A stretch of 64,000 bases of DNA from Lobosporangium transversale (lineage: Eukaryota > Mortierellomycota > Mortierellomycetes > Mortierellales > Mortierellaceae). The translations under genes were made by a program, and so were the position numbers. Location of the stretch: contig NW_019028988.1 in assembly GCF_002105155.1 (NCBI RefSeq), positions 248,001 to 312,000 on the forward strand, in the 5' to 3' direction. Numbering within the stretch: the first letter of the stretch is position 1; every line of letters starts with the position of its first letter. Below are positions 10,915 through 23,439 of this stretch, piece by piece. The notes beneath the pieces were generated by a model. It had not been told where the DNA came from. It made no database searches and saw only the letters and a program-made list of their open reading frames with translations.

Positions 10915-12217
10915 AAATATATATCTTACCAGCTTTCTTGGTGCAATGGCTTGCAAGATAGTCTTCATAGCGCTTTCATCTGCACGGCCTTCTATATCTA
11001 CATACCGCACTTTGCACTTGACAATGATATCTTCCTCTGAGGTTTCGTATTTTGAAGGCACAGTATCTTCTGGATGGACCATGTCAGAGTCGATATATTT
11101 GTCCTTTCCATCTGCTCCAATGTTTTCTCCTTCTCTTTCCTCTCCTAACACATTGCCATCTTCATCAACATTAGTCCCGTCATCTGCCCCCATGTGAGTA
11201 TCACCATTAGCATCCACATCCCCGCGGCCGTCCGATGCCGAAAGTGAGAGAAGTGCACTAGACGAAGCACTTAAAAAATGTTCGGCCACAATGCTTTCTC
11301 CATAATCATCAATCTTCTTCCTTCGCTCCACATACGGAAACATACGATAACTCTGAGTTTGCTTGAAGAATCCACCAGACTTGGTTGCATCCTTCATATA
11401 CACATCATGGCTTCCTGTCTTGGACAACAACGTATCTGTTTCAATCATCATGCTGTTATCTCCATCCATAGACCCTTCATCATCATCGCTATCGTTCTCT
11501 TCTTCTAGTAATGTTCGCCGACTCCGTTCTAGCAATGCTGCATCTGCGCGCTCTCGTTCCTGTCGAGCCTCCTGTGCTGCTAAGAAATCTGCCAGCTCCT
11601 GGCCTTCCAGCGGTACCTTGCGGTCCACTTGTAATCGGAGAACACTATCCAATTGAACTTCACTTCCAACCTCTTTATTCTCTAGCTCGCCCACACCTTG
11701 TTTCCACTCATCGTAAAGGTATCTAGCCAATTCTCCTGGAAGAGCTCTCTCTGTCAGGATCAATGTATTCTTGGGATTCTCTGACCATTTATCCATTTTT
11801 AAGAACACCTCCCGAGAAAACCCAGTTTCCATTGACAGATTTGACGCCAAAATGACTTTGGGCCCAGTATATTTATCTAAATCCGAAAGTCGTTGACAGA
11901 GTCGCAAGTACTTGAATTGAAAAGGGTTCTCACGTGTATCTGTTAATTGAGAGCGGACTGTATCTCCCATCCATTCCATCATTGAGGTCGCAAAATGAGC
12001 AGTTCGATATGAAAAGTTTGTGAGAAGGATTAGAGGGTGTCGGATTCGATTTGCCATCCAGTAAGAATCTAACATGTAGGCCAATTCTAAAACTCGTGTT
12101 GAAGAATCGGTCGGAAGCAGGACAGATCCGCCATTGTTGATTGTTGCTACCGTTGACTCTATTATATTATTATTGTCATTGTTAGTATATATAAAAAACC
12201 TCTCTTTATAATTAAAT

Positions 12218-12249
<32 letters not shown>

Positions 12250-13331
12250 TAGAAAAAGAAAGAAGGAAATAATGAGAACACATGTTTACCTAAAAGAGCT
12301 CGGTCCCTAGAAGGGCGAGAAGGCTGCAGGAGCTGTTCCGAGTTGTAAGCATCCGTGATCATCAAGGATGGTCTTAAGAATTCCTGAGGAGCATTTCCAT
12401 CCGGCTGCAACAGAACTGTTGCATCCAAATGTCTTTAAAACAACAACAACAACAACAACGACAAAAAAAATAAAAAAAAAATAAAAAAAAAAATAAAGGA
12501 AGAAGTTATTTAATTATGCCCATAACGCATCGTCAGAAGAAAAAAAAAAAAAGAAAAAGAAAGAAAGGATGATTTGAACTTACTTGTCTTTGCGATGGTT
12601 ATAATCAACAGCATACAGGATTGATTCTGTATCTTTCGAGATCTTCCAGATGGTTCCCCCAACTGTATGTCCTGCAGATGATGCTGTGATCGTGATACCT
12701 TTACATTTACCTCCTAGATCGGTTGGTTGCTGGTATCTAAGGCAGGTAATAGCCTCAAAGGCTTGATCAATATCTTCCAGATTAAACGTTCTGAAATCCT
12801 CAGTTGCTCGTTTTGATTGCCATATGTCGTAGAGTGACAGGCGACCCATATCCATCACTGGGAAGGTTGCATAAGTCTGCGCCCGTAAGCCCAAATAGGA
12901 CCTCGCATAGGCCAACGCGCCCAAATGATGAAGTGTTGAATGTGAGAGTAAACAAGCGTCGACATCCTTTGCGATCCTTAGTATTTATTGTTATTATTAT
13001 AATTTATTATTGGCATCATCGTTGGTTTGTGCCATGTGAGTCCATGATGCATTGAAGAACGTGGAAAAATGAATAGACAAAATGGTATATTCTGTTAGGA
13101 GACTTTTCAGCATAGTATTGCAAGCATAATGCTATTTTTTTTTTTTTTTTTTATCAATTCATTTGTTTTCTGCTTGTACCTCCTAAGTTGCCTGAGATCC
13201 TCCACGTTGAATGCATCGTTCCATCCACAATCAAGCAAGATCTTTGCTTCATCAATCTCGAGCAAATAGCAGAGAGCTGATTCTGACTTTGCGCCTGACA
13301 AGGCAGTGAATCGGATGTAATTCGATTCCAT
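10169..13331 (-). CDS. CFT2: cleavage and polyadenylation specificity factor subunit 2 (CPSF100)
   Basis: CPSF100/Cft2 is the non-catalytic partner of the endonuclease CPSF73/Ysh1 in pre-mRNA 3'-end processing. Five exons on the minus strand (13331-13180, 12976-12584, 12432-12290, 12158-10930, 10813-10169) give 803 aa, close to human (782) and yeast (859). The start is [20 protein letters not shown] and the metallo-beta-lactamase core continues with [13 protein letters not shown]. The position of the catalytic HxHxDH motif reads [13 protein letters not shown], which lacks the aspartate, as expected for a CPSF100. The beta-CASP part carries [20 protein letters not shown]. Acidic low-complexity loops follow ([26 protein letters not shown]). 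The C-terminal segment contains [15 protein letters not shown]. The final intron holds a T27-A10 tract. Confidence 0.93.
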
Positions 13332-15202
13332 GCTTTTTCTTTATACTGCTTTTGTCAGTCAAAAGTACCTTCCTGTTGGAGCACTCTTGCGCCTCCGATG
13401 CTCCTCGTGTACGTTCCTTTTTCTTTTCGTTTCTTTTCTTTCTTTTTTTTTTTTTATACTGTGCTTTTAATATCTTCTGGAGGTAGCAGTTAATTCTGAG
13501 AAACTAGTTGCTTGGGTTATCTGAATCCTTCTTCCTGTGACAATATGACAATATAATAGTAATTATAATAAATTATAATAGTTATAATGAAAGTTGTGAA
13601 AGTCATATTGGATTATCCAAATAATAAAATGTAGAGTGGCTGAGCAGAAAGATTCACTAACGATTTATGAGACGCGTTTTTTACACTTATTCCGAGACCA
13701 TTGTCTATGTCTGTAGTTGCACGACAGCGTGATAAGAGAATGCTCTGTTTGGGCCTACAATAGGTTATACTCCAGCTTAAAGTCAACTCCAACGACAGGT
13801 CCCAAGCTGAAAAATTCCAAAATAGCCCATGAAAAACCCTGATCGCTTCGCCTTGCATGTCCTGAGCCGTGAGGGAATAGTCACCATCGGCTCTTTTGAT
13901 TGGTCAATGGCGCCACCAAAGTTAAAAAGCGATCAAATACGCCCCTTTTAGAGGATTCGTCTCTACTGTTGAAGGTAACATCGAGCCGAACACTCAGTGG
14001 TGAGCTAGCTTCTAGGACAGCATAAAGGCTGAAAAAACTCGTTTTTCTGGCACTAACGCGCCGAGACTGCCGCAGTACTTGGAGCGACGTAAGTAAATGG
14101 GCAAGGAGGGACATTTAAAACAATTTGCTAACTTCAACCTTAGATAGCTTTGGAATAAGTATAAGCAGCTTATACCTAAAGTACCTAAAGTATAGAGACT
14201 CTCGTATAGGATGAATCGCTTAATGCATGTCGAAGGCATGGGCTTCTTTATTCCTTTGAGGCAACAAACAACCCTTGTTGCCCTGCCATTTGGTGAAAAA
14301 CAATGATGGAGAAATATCAATAACTATACGCGTAAACAAATCAAGGAGATCTAATGTGGGACAAACTGTATCAGATCAAAGTGCCCTTTGGGAGCAAGCC
14401 TTACTAAGACTTTTATTACCAAAGATCCTTAATAATGGTAATTTTGATCGAGAAAGCAACTTGCTGAGCTCAAGTATCTGGAAGGATACGAAAAGTTGAT
14501 ACAGAATATTGGTAAGAGCTTTCTTCTCTGATTGTACTGTCACGATGTGATGTGCGGGGTACCTGGGTTGGGAGATCTGAAGTAACTGAGCCATCATAAT
14601 CGTCAATTTTCGAGAGAGGATGTATTAAGATCAATGCGATTGATTCGCATAACCTAGCTGCAATACTGTCCATTACCGTCGTCGTCTTAATCTCGAGCGG
14701 ATGTGCTGTAATCACAACTACTATCGCGGCTGTTTTCTAATTAGACAAAGCTAAAAAAAAAATAAAAAAATAAAAAAATAAAAAAAAAAAGATGAAGAAT
14801 GTAAGGCTCTGTCTGGCTCTTAAGAAACACCGCAGTATATGTCTTCAGCGTGTTTTGTCCTTTGTGCCAGTTTTGAGATATCAGATGGCAGATACAACTT
14901 TATTATATTTTGGAGCAAAAACCAAATCTTGTAAATTATATATTCAAACAGCCATCATGTATAAAAATTTAGATACATCTTTTTTTTTTTTTTTTTTTTT
15001 TTGCTGTGATGAAGTTCATCATCAGCAAGAAAGAAGAGAGGATCGTCTTTTCGTTTTATTTTAATCAAAATACGAATTCATTGACAGGAGCAAGAAACGA
15101 AATAGTATGAATATGTAAAGGAGTAATACGTGTTGGTATATGTAGTGCGAAGAGTGGACAAGGAGAATAATAATAACACTAATAATAATAGTCGTAACAA
15201 TG

Positions 15203-15234
<32 letters not shown>

Positions 15235-15291
15235 GAGCTTGTAAATGAAAAAGAGCATAACGAACAAGAAAAAATTATAATAATAGCAGAG

Positions 15292-15323
<32 letters not shown>

Positions 15324-15375
15324 TGCAACTGTTTACAAAAAATAAAGTAAAATAAAATAAAAAAGAGCGGTTCTA
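13332..15375. other. 2-kb intergenic region
   Basis: No gene was recognised between CFT2 and the surface-protein gene. The middle (about 13680-14720) has more balanced base composition than the flanks and could be an old transposon relic, but no open frame or terminal repeat supports this. Poly(A)/poly(T) tracts lie near 14981-15002, 15203-15231 and 15291-15321. Confidence 0.5.
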
Positions 15376-17835
15376 TCAGTGCATATCTGCTCTCATAGAG
15401 GCACGCGAGTCAGCACGGTTATCCGAGAATGGATCCACATCTGGTAGAACCTCATTTGAATCAAAAGTTTTGAATGGATCGTTACTGGATGTCAACGACG
15501 GAATAGAGTTGGAGCGGCTGATTGTCATTCGTGAAGAGTATCGACCGGAATACTCTTGATGATAGTGATGGTCATAATATCCTTGCTCTTGCATCTGCAT
15601 TTGCATTTGATGCAAGTGCAATCGCTCTAGGAATTCCTCCTCGGTGATCATAAGACTATCTGGGATGCTAGAAAGTGTTGTAGCTGGACTGCTCTGTTGC
15701 CAGAACGACGATGCTGCCCCCAAAGAATGAAGTGTATTCCTTCGATTCCTGTATCGATATCGTGACGAAGTTGCTGTGCCTGTCGTCTCTGCGAAACTGC
15801 CGCTTCCACTTCCTACTGATCTCAACGTCAAAATATCCGCCATTCTAGATTCGGAATCTTGACCGCTGCTGTTGATACTGTTGCCATCACCGAATATTGA
15901 TCCTTCATCATAGTTCCCTTCTACAGCTTCCCGTGATCGTGAGGAAGTATTGTGGTGAACCGAATGAGCTGTATGCTCTGCACGTGCAGCTATGGACGCC
16001 TCCCAATACTTCCGGATCGTGGATGAATTTTCAACACTTGAATAGCTTGAAGACACAGAATATGTCCGCGAGGAAGATTCTCCAAAGGACGATGGTGTAG
16101 CCTCTCGCATAAAGAGAGGTGTGATTGAGTTGACAATGGCATGAGGCGGTAAGGCAAGGGTTGGCTGAGAGCTGTCCAGTTGAGTCATGCTTTGGCGAGC
16201 TCTATCTTTAGTCAATACTGACACTGCTGCCGCTGTTGCGCCTGCGCTATTTAAAGCAGCAGCCGTGCCATTTGGCCTCTCCATGTAAGAATGCACATCG
16301 CTATCATTGTCATCCTGGTCCTCCATCTTATAAAAATAACCGTCTTTAGGACGCGGCGTAAATCTAAACTTCTTCCGCTGTTTGGTTTCGATCATAGCCC
16401 CGCCAGCCCCGCCCGCATTTATGGCACCACCAGAGCCCGACTCCATCCACTGCTCCATAGATTTTCGGCCTGCCGCTGATCTCTTTCTTCGGCGAATGAT
16501 CACCAAAGAGGCCACTACAATAGCAATACAAGCGATTGCACCAACGCCTCCTAGCGCAGCCCCAATTATTGCCATGTTTGATCTATCTCTTCCAGAGTCG
16601 CTATTGGGTCTTTCTGGCATATTCGATGTACCTGTGCCAGCTTCGCCTCCATTTCCTCCTCCAACACTCCCTTTTCCTCCTTCCCCTCCTTCCATGACGT
16701 CTCCACCATTATTTTCATCACCTGCTCCGGGATCAGGAGTCAGTTTTGGAGTTGAAGTGTCGCTTGTGACTGTTGGATCACCAGTAGCACTGGTGATGGG
16801 ATTTCGGGTTTGAGTGTCAATAGTTCTATAACCTTGTTCTGATGTAGTCGTTGGCTGGACGGTGATAGGATTAAATGGCGAGGGTTTAAAGATTGTTGAT
16901 GGAGTTGTGGGAAAGATAATGAAGGGATCGAGGCTTATGCTATCTGGTGTCGTGGTGGTTGCTGGCTTGCCAATGCCTATGAGTGGAGCAGGGCTGAAGC
17001 CTTGAGTAGAAGAAGGGCTGGGAGCTGGTTGAGTCTGAGTCTGGGTCTGGGACGGCGGCATCCTGGGGGCACGGATAGGATATGGGACGGATGAACTTGA
17101 GGGGGAAGAAGGAAGGGGGGTCTCTGTTTCAGTAGACAAAGTTGGGGTAGATGTGGTGGTTGTGGGTTCTGCATCGGGAGGCGATTTGGGTAGAGGTGCA
17201 GCGTATGGCAATAGGGCAGACTGGATCTCAAAATTGCACGAATCCTCCTGTATGACCTGTAGGCCTGCCTTAGACATGTGGCCTATAAATTGGATTGATC
17301 CCACGGTCGCATATGGTCCACAGTCAGGGAACCGGAAACTGAACTGGTCTGCGGGAGGATTGAGACCACGGCCAGTGAATAAGGTAGCGATAGATCGCCA
17401 TTTACCCCCATTGGGTCCAATGTAATCCCTGCAGAGTAACTCTGCAGAAAGTGTGTCATACAGCTGGACATCGTCGGCAGAGACCTGCCATGCAATCGGG
17501 ACTGTTGTGCCAGGCTGCACAGTGGTACTGTCGTTGGGATATAAACATGACACTGCGTCTATAGGATGCACAATAGTGGGAGACAAGAAGAATAAAAGTG
17601 ATAGTGATAAAGTTGATAGAGTTGAAAAAAAATGACGATGTGAACGATGGGGTGATCGCTGCAGCTGCAGCCGCCTCCTCCGCCGCAGAGGAAGCGTTGA
17701 AGGCTGTGAAAAGAGCAATGATGAAGATGGAAGAATATAAGAGGGGTGAAAGGAGGTAAGAAGAGTAGAGGAGCGAGAGCAAGAGCGAGAATGTAAATGT
17801 GAGTGAGAGGAGAGCGGTGTGCTATCCGGAGGCAT
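15376..17835 (-). CDS. single-pass membrane surface protein, Ser/Thr-rich (sensor-like)
   Basis: This intronless gene encodes 819 aa from the first in-frame ATG at 17835. After a basic N-terminus there is a hydrophobic signal or anchor segment (about 68-88, LSLSLLFFLSPTIV). A globular extracellular domain of roughly 100 residues with four cysteines follows (SCLYPND, ELLCRDY, FPDCGPYATV, EDSCNFE). Next come a long Ser/Thr/Pro-rich stalk and one transmembrane helix (about 418-444, GGVGAIACIAIVVASLVII) with a basic stop-transfer RRRKR. The cytoplasmic tail of about 375 residues is Ser-rich with a Gln/Met stretch. Topology recalls fungal cell-wall stress sensors (Mid2/Wsc type) and the ectodomain vaguely recalls Kre9/Knh1-like domains, but I cannot assign a family. 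The N-terminus is unusually long before the signal segment, so the true start may differ. Confidence 0.7.
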   Translation of the reverse strand: MPPDSTPLSSHSHLHSRSCSRSSTLLTSFHPSYILPSSSLLFSQPSTLPLRRRRRLQLQRSPHRSHRHFFSTLSTLSLSLLFFLSPTIVHPIDAVSCLYPNDSTTVQPGTTVPIAWQVSADDVQLYDTLSAELLCRDYIGPNGGKWRSIATLFTGRGLNPPADQFSFRFPDCGPYATVGSIQFIGHMSKAGLQVIQEDSCNFEIQSALLPYAAPLPKSPPDAEPTTTTSTPTLSTETETPLPSSPSSSSVPYPIRAPRMPPSQTQTQTQPAPSPSSTQGFSPAPLIGIGKPATTTTPDSISLDPFIIFPTTPSTIFKPSPFNPITVQPTTTSEQGYRTIDTQTRNPITSATGDPTVTSDTSTPKLTPDPGAGDENNGGDVMEGGEGGKGSVGGGNGGEAGTGTSNMPERPNSDSGRDRSNMAIIGAALGGVGAIACIAIVVASLVIIRRRKRSAAGRKSMEQWMESGSGGAINAGGAGGAMIETKQRKKFRFTPRPKDGYFYKMEDQDDNDSDVHSYMERPNGTAAALNSAGATAAAVSVLTKDRARQSMTQLDSSQPTLALPPHAIVNSITPLFMREATPSSFGESSSRTYSVSSSYSSVENSSTIRKYWEASIAARAEHTAHSVHHNTSSRSREAVEGNYDEGSIFGDGNSINSSGQDSESRMADILTLRSVGSGSGSFAETTGTATSSRYRYRNRRNTLHSLGAASSFWQQSSPATTLSSIPDSLMITEEEFLERLHLHQMQMQMQEQGYYDHHYHQEYSGRYSSRMTISRSNSIPSLTSSNDPFKTFDSNEVLPDVDPFSDNRADSRASMRADMH

Positions 17836-18130
17836 CAGTAAAGAGACGTTATATACGGATGTGAGAGACAAGGAAGAAAGAGATATTTGAATATGGAGAT
17901 ATGGATACAGAGTTGGATATGGATATGGTACCAATGAGAGAGAGGAGAGAGAAAGAGAGGAACGAGTGTCGACAAAAGTGAAAAAGGGAAAGTTGATGAC
18001 TAAAGAGAATGTGAAATGAGATTAAAAAAGAAGAAGCGATGAGCGAAAGAAATGAATGAGAATAAGAATGAAGAGTGAAGGAATGATCTAAGATTGAATC
18101 AAACTCAAAAAAAAAAGAAAGAAAGAAAGA
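17836..18130 (-). promoter_or_regulatory. pyrimidine-rich leader (coding strand) of the surface-protein gene
   Basis: On the plus strand this is GAGA-rich. On the coding minus strand it is an almost pure CT tract of about 300 nt running up to the ATG. Five other genes in the window have the same kind of leader. Confidence 0.4.
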
Positions 18131-20118
18131 GTGAGAGAAGAGTAAGAAAAGAAGAACACAGAAGCAGAAGACATGACATCAGGACATCAGGACCCAACTG
18201 AGATTCAACTGAGGAGACTGATTTATTTATTTTGAAAATGAAATCTGGTGCCAAACAATCTGTTTTTTTACATTCATCACCTTAATAATTACTATCCACT
18301 CACTCTTCACCTCTCCCATCATTTGCAATAACAGCACAAACAGATTGTATCGGGCTTCACAACTGCAACAACTTTTTTCTTTTCTTTTTTTCTTTCTTTT
18401 GGACAGAGAGAAGATGTTTGTTTTATTGATTGTACCCAATGTGGGACAAAGTGAAAGGAGTAACAACGTGCAACGGAGGCACAAAGACTCCTCCATTCTC
18501 TAAAATCTCAATTGAATGTTTATTTCACACTAATCAAGTATTACACCGTGCACAACACAAGCGCGCGTAAAAAAAAAAAACTCATGATGCGTATCTTTGC
18601 TACTCCATACTTGCAGGCAGCAACGAAGGGCATGTTGTGATGCAGTAACTAAATATTGACAACAACAACAAAAAAAGGGCCAAAAGGATGCATCATCTCA
18701 TTTCCATTATCCATCATCCTTATAATCCACAGCTATCCATCGGTTTCTTTTTTCCCCACAAATAAAAACGACAATAAGAGACGCGTGTCCTTTTTTTTAT
18801 TTATTTATTTATTTATTTTTCTTTCACTTTCTGTTATCAATCCATTGCATGAATCTAGTTGAAAAGTTATCTTGACACTTTTTGTGTTCAGTGGGATGAT
18901 CTTATTGGTAGGGGACAAAGTTTGATTGAATTTCTAATTTAAAGAATAGGATCGCGTTGCACCTTCGATTATTATGGCCAAATGCCCTTTAAACGCAATG
19001 GTTATTTCTTTTCCTTCTGTAAGTGCAATGTGGTCTTTTCCTCCTTTGGTATTGTTTTTAAAAGGAACGACAGGCAATTCAATATAATATATATATGCAT
19101 CGTGAGCGATATAGTGTATATATTATACGTAATGAATACACACGCACATTTATACACTTTCCTAACGCTGTTTTTCCTCTGTGCTGTTGGAGATGTGGAT
19201 TGTAAGTAGCTCATAAACCAGTTAATTGTGGGAGAGATGAAATTGAATCGTTGGGTTTGCGGATTGGCCATTGTGAGCCTTTTTTCTTTATTTTTTTCTT
19301 TTTTTACGCTTGAGCTTTGCCAAATTATATTCATACAAAGCATTATAAAACAAACAAATGGTAAGACGTCTTTATAGTATAAATATAAAAAAATAAAGTA
19401 AACATGTCTGTCTGTCTGTAGCGTGAGAGTACTGGGCTCTCTCTTTTTTTGTCCACTTTCATGTACAAAGGACATGAGACGACACTCGCATGTTCCAGAG
19501 CAACATTGCTTATTTGATTAATGATGCACTCCTCATAGAAAGCGCAGTTGATGGGTATTTTTCATCAATTTGCATTGACAACCGCAGTCTTCGCATGATC
19601 ATGGCCGTGACCATGGGATATGCTTTAAAAAAAAAACGGTCTGTTCGAGGAAAACCTTTGTTGTTAAAGATTGTATCCTCTGAAAAATTATCGATGTATA
19701 AAATAAAATAAAAAATAAAAAAAAAAAAAAGTGTCTGCACCTGTCGCTATAATTATGATAATGAATAATTGTTGTTGTCTTTCTTTTCCTTAGAAAGGAT
19801 AAACTCTCTAGACAGAGAATGAACACAAGTCTATCTGCCTTGGTTTACATGTGTCTGCATTTTCGTACACTTTGAACCATTGGATCAAGGAATCTTGGAA
19901 CACGCCCAAGCCTGTGAAAGTAGTACCATGCGGCTGATTGACAAAGCGAGGAAAACAAAACCATAACAATAATGTGTAATAACCAGCTTGGACATGTGTT
20001 TACGAACAATTTGCTCTTCAGTCAGATGTGGTGTGTGCATGCTCTTAAAACGAGCCAAAGGCACAAAAAAAAAAAAAATTGGATACAAAACACGCCTCGG
20101 TTCGCTGGGGCACTCTCG

Positions 20119-20149
<31 letters not shown>

Positions 20150-23100
20150 CTCCATCTGCTCTTTCTGGAAGTAAACCATGCATGCCATTGTGCCATGGGC
20201 CTCTGGACAAACATCATGCGTTTTTTATCCTTCTCTTGAGTTTTGGGGCGAAGGACCGGATGGGAAAGGCGCTAGCCTAGGAAATTTAATTGGAACCAAT
20301 AAATGAAATAATAATTAAAGGTTACAAGATCTTCCTTTAACGACGCCGCATCATTGCTTTAAAAGGCACTGCTGTGTCTCAGTTGGCAGTTCAGCATGCA
20401 TGAAATAAAAAAGATGAACTAGGTCTCACCTACGGTACGGGAATCACGGTGGGATGCTACTAAATGCTAAAGCATTCCTTTCTTCACTTGAATATAGACG
20501 TGATCAGGCCTTAGGAGATTCTCTAGAGCCACAGAGTGTGACCAAATTGTCTTTTACCTTTTTCTCAGTAACTACAATCACTACAATCCAATGATGACAA
20601 CTCCAAGAGTGGCTAAATATACATATATATATATGAACGAATACATTGAAGAGCAGTGTGTGAATAGAAGAGGAGAGTTGTACAGAAAAAAAGGTTTACT
20701 TTGAGTTAAGACTAGTTCTTCGAGAAAGGTCCAAGTAAATCAAAACAAACCAAAAAGTAGAAAACATTCCTATCTCTTAATGCACATAAACATAAATTTG
20801 TGAAGATTGGTTTCCCACAAAGACGAGAGAGAAATGACGCGTTTTCCCAATGATGGGAGCCTTATAGTTTCAGAGACACTTCAGTTTGTGGTATCAACAG
20901 AGCGTCAGTTTATAAATTATAGACCACGGACAGGATTTGAATGTTCTCCTTTGTGTAGGACCTGTTTTTTTTTTTTTTTTTTTTTTTTTTAATAAACTTC
21001 AGCTTTCATCTACTTCATACCTGCAACTTCCTTTCAACTTTCTATTCTGCCCGCACCGCTTTCTTGCGAGCTGTGTCCAGGTTTGGATCTGCGGAGACCG
21101 TGTTTACCTGTATCTTAGGTAGTGTCCAGCAAAACAATAACAATAAACGAGGGCACACTTATGAATACCAGTGTTAATGTAGAGTTTTATTTCATGGATA
21201 GTGCTTTTTACCCACGATGCATGATGAAAGCCAATTGATATATGGATTGACATATCTATGTTGTACCTCATGCTCGCGTTGAAGGCATTTACCCAAAGTT
21301 CATTAGTCAACTCTGTATGTATCCGTGGAACTATTGTCAGAGTAGCCAAAGAAACCCTTGGCCCGTGCTGCTCATTTTTTTAAACCCTTGTTTTTTAAAT
21401 TAAACCGGGGTTGCGGTTGAGTGAAGATGGATGATATTTCGATCTCCACAGAAAAAAAAGACGATATATATATATATACAAATGGCTTTCCATGGCTGCC
21501 CTGTGAAATAATAGCAGTATTCATTCAAATCCTATTGGGCATAAAATAAAGGTAAGGAGTAAGTTCATGCTTCTCCACAATACTTTCGGTACATATACTT
21601 CATATACATTTATATACATACATACATGCTATTCTCTAAACCCCTTTAGCACGATCTGTCGCGTCGAAATCAGAGCCCAATGGATTAAAAGTAGAGGCAA
21701 CATGTGGAGTATGCCCTAAAAATGAGTTTTTTTTTTTTTTTTTTTTTTTGCCGCGGCCGCATCCTGAAGGACAAAGTAGAGTAACGGAAATGCTTCCTAA
21801 TAGGCTCAATGAGATCACTGCGCACGTTAGTTCGTTTAGAAGAGTGGATAGTATGAGAGAGATTAATAACTCTTTAAAGTTCTTAACTAAGGCAGCCTTT
21901 TGGACTGGCAGCATTACGTAGGCTCTAAGGATTTGTGGCCACTGATGGCTGTGGATAGGGAGATGGGTGCCCGTCCAATCTTTGGGACAAACTTCTCATC
22001 AACTTGCCCCTTCTCTCCCCCTTTTCCACTCTTGATGAATGTCTTCGGAAGATGATCCGAAGAGAGATCAGCAGACACATGCTTGTCCAACTTTGTTTTG
22101 TGATAGAAACACGATGACAAGAGGGCTGCAGAAATCCAAGGGAAAAATGAAAGCAAAGTACAAATTGAGTAAGGGCTCGATGGAGAAATTTCTTTTCGAG
22201 TTGGAGTAATTGAAAAAAAACAGGTTGACAAACGCGTCTTACTTCTCTGTTATGTCAAACTGCTTTTTCTAGGCTGCAGACAACCTCTTTTTCATTTTTG
22301 TCTTAGTCGCTATGCTACAAATCCCAAAACGCCGAGTTTATCATAATAAAATAGGCGCCTCTCTTTTTTAGTCATTCTTGAAGCAGTGATGCACGAAACA
22401 ATGTTCAATGTTGTTTTGTCTTCAAAAAAAAAAAAAAAAAGAGCGGACTAAGCGCAAAGATGATGCACAGGCAGGTAGGACTTGTAAGTACAAAACTTTA
22501 AGTCATTTGTGGAAAGATATGATGTTATCGGTGAGACGATAATGATCAATATCACTACAGCCCAAGATTAAAAAAAAAAAAAAGCAAGCATAAATGCATA
22601 CATGTCTGTGTGGGGAAGAGTCGAAGACAGTCTTTCGATTTTATTCAAAAGTTCATCGAGCGTCGTCCAAAGCCGAATCGAGAGTTGCGCAGAGAGAATT
22701 TATTGGACAAGAGGCACAGGACCGCAAAAAGTGAACAGCCATCATCATCACCACCAACTCTTTAACCAAAAAAAAAAAAAAAAGAAAAAAAAAAAAAAAA
22801 AGAAAGATGAACGTAAGAATACAAAGCATTCTTGTGTCTGTGGGATCCATGTATCAAGTAAGCGCTCAGTGCTCTTGGGTCGACTTTTTCATGTAGAAAT
22901 CTATCCATCCCTGTCATGTTTTTGATGACTTTGCACAACGCTGTGTACCCGTGTGACAGATGTGGGAAGTATTGCATTGATGATGACGACGATCATTAAT
23001 CACAAACCGTGGGAGTTCACTTCACAGCAGAACAAAAATAAAAAAAAAGATCGGTTGACTTTCCTCGTTATTCCTTTCTCCCGGGCAGTTGTATGCTTGA

Positions 23101-23439
23101 TTAGAGAGGAAATTGTGCATGTGCACATGCATGCGTAGACTCTTCCTCGGTAAAAATGGATGTAATTGTATAAATATAATTAAGTATAATGTGCATGTTC
23201 TTTGTAAATGTTTTAGCTTATGATCCTTTGCATCTTCCGCAATCAGAACAAAAAGGAAGGAATAGCGAGACACCCTTTGTTTCTTTCCCTCCATTTGCAT
23301 TTGTGTATTTATTTGTCCTTCCTTTGCTCTTCTCTTCTTTAATTTCACCATTTGTGCTTCGCTGATTAATAGCAGAAAAAAAAGAGCATTGTTGAATATC
23401 CTCACTTTCATTTTCATATTCATCTCTATTATTTATATA
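18131..23439. other. large divergent intergenic region (no gene seen)
   Basis: Together with the flanking leaders this makes 6.05 kb between two divergent intronless genes. No ORF here resembles a protein family. Contents include a TTTA microsatellite (about 18797-18822), many poly(A)/poly(T) tracts (20119-20149, 20966-20990, 21729-21749, 22425-22441, 22769-22800) and TA-rich runs (21462-21479). The block at about 21640-22230 is GC-richer and has two minus-strand ORFs, but no motif I recognise. Confidence 0.55.

Noticed and set aside
14225-14244. Near-match CATGTCGAAGGCATGGGCT to 43133-43151
   Set aside because: 18 of 19 bases match, but flanking sequence does not align, so a shared repeat is not established; it is kept only as a hint.
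15040-15330. AT-rich region with tandem AATAAT/poly(A) as a possible centromere or replication origin
   Set aside because: AT-rich stretches of this kind occur in every spacer here and no specific origin or centromere signature is recognisable.
21636-22231. Two adjacent minus-strand ORFs in the 6-kb spacer that might be exons of one gene
   Set aside because: The composition looks slightly more gene-like, but there is no family motif, and an A/T homopolymer interrupts the first ORF. I could not build a convincing splice model.
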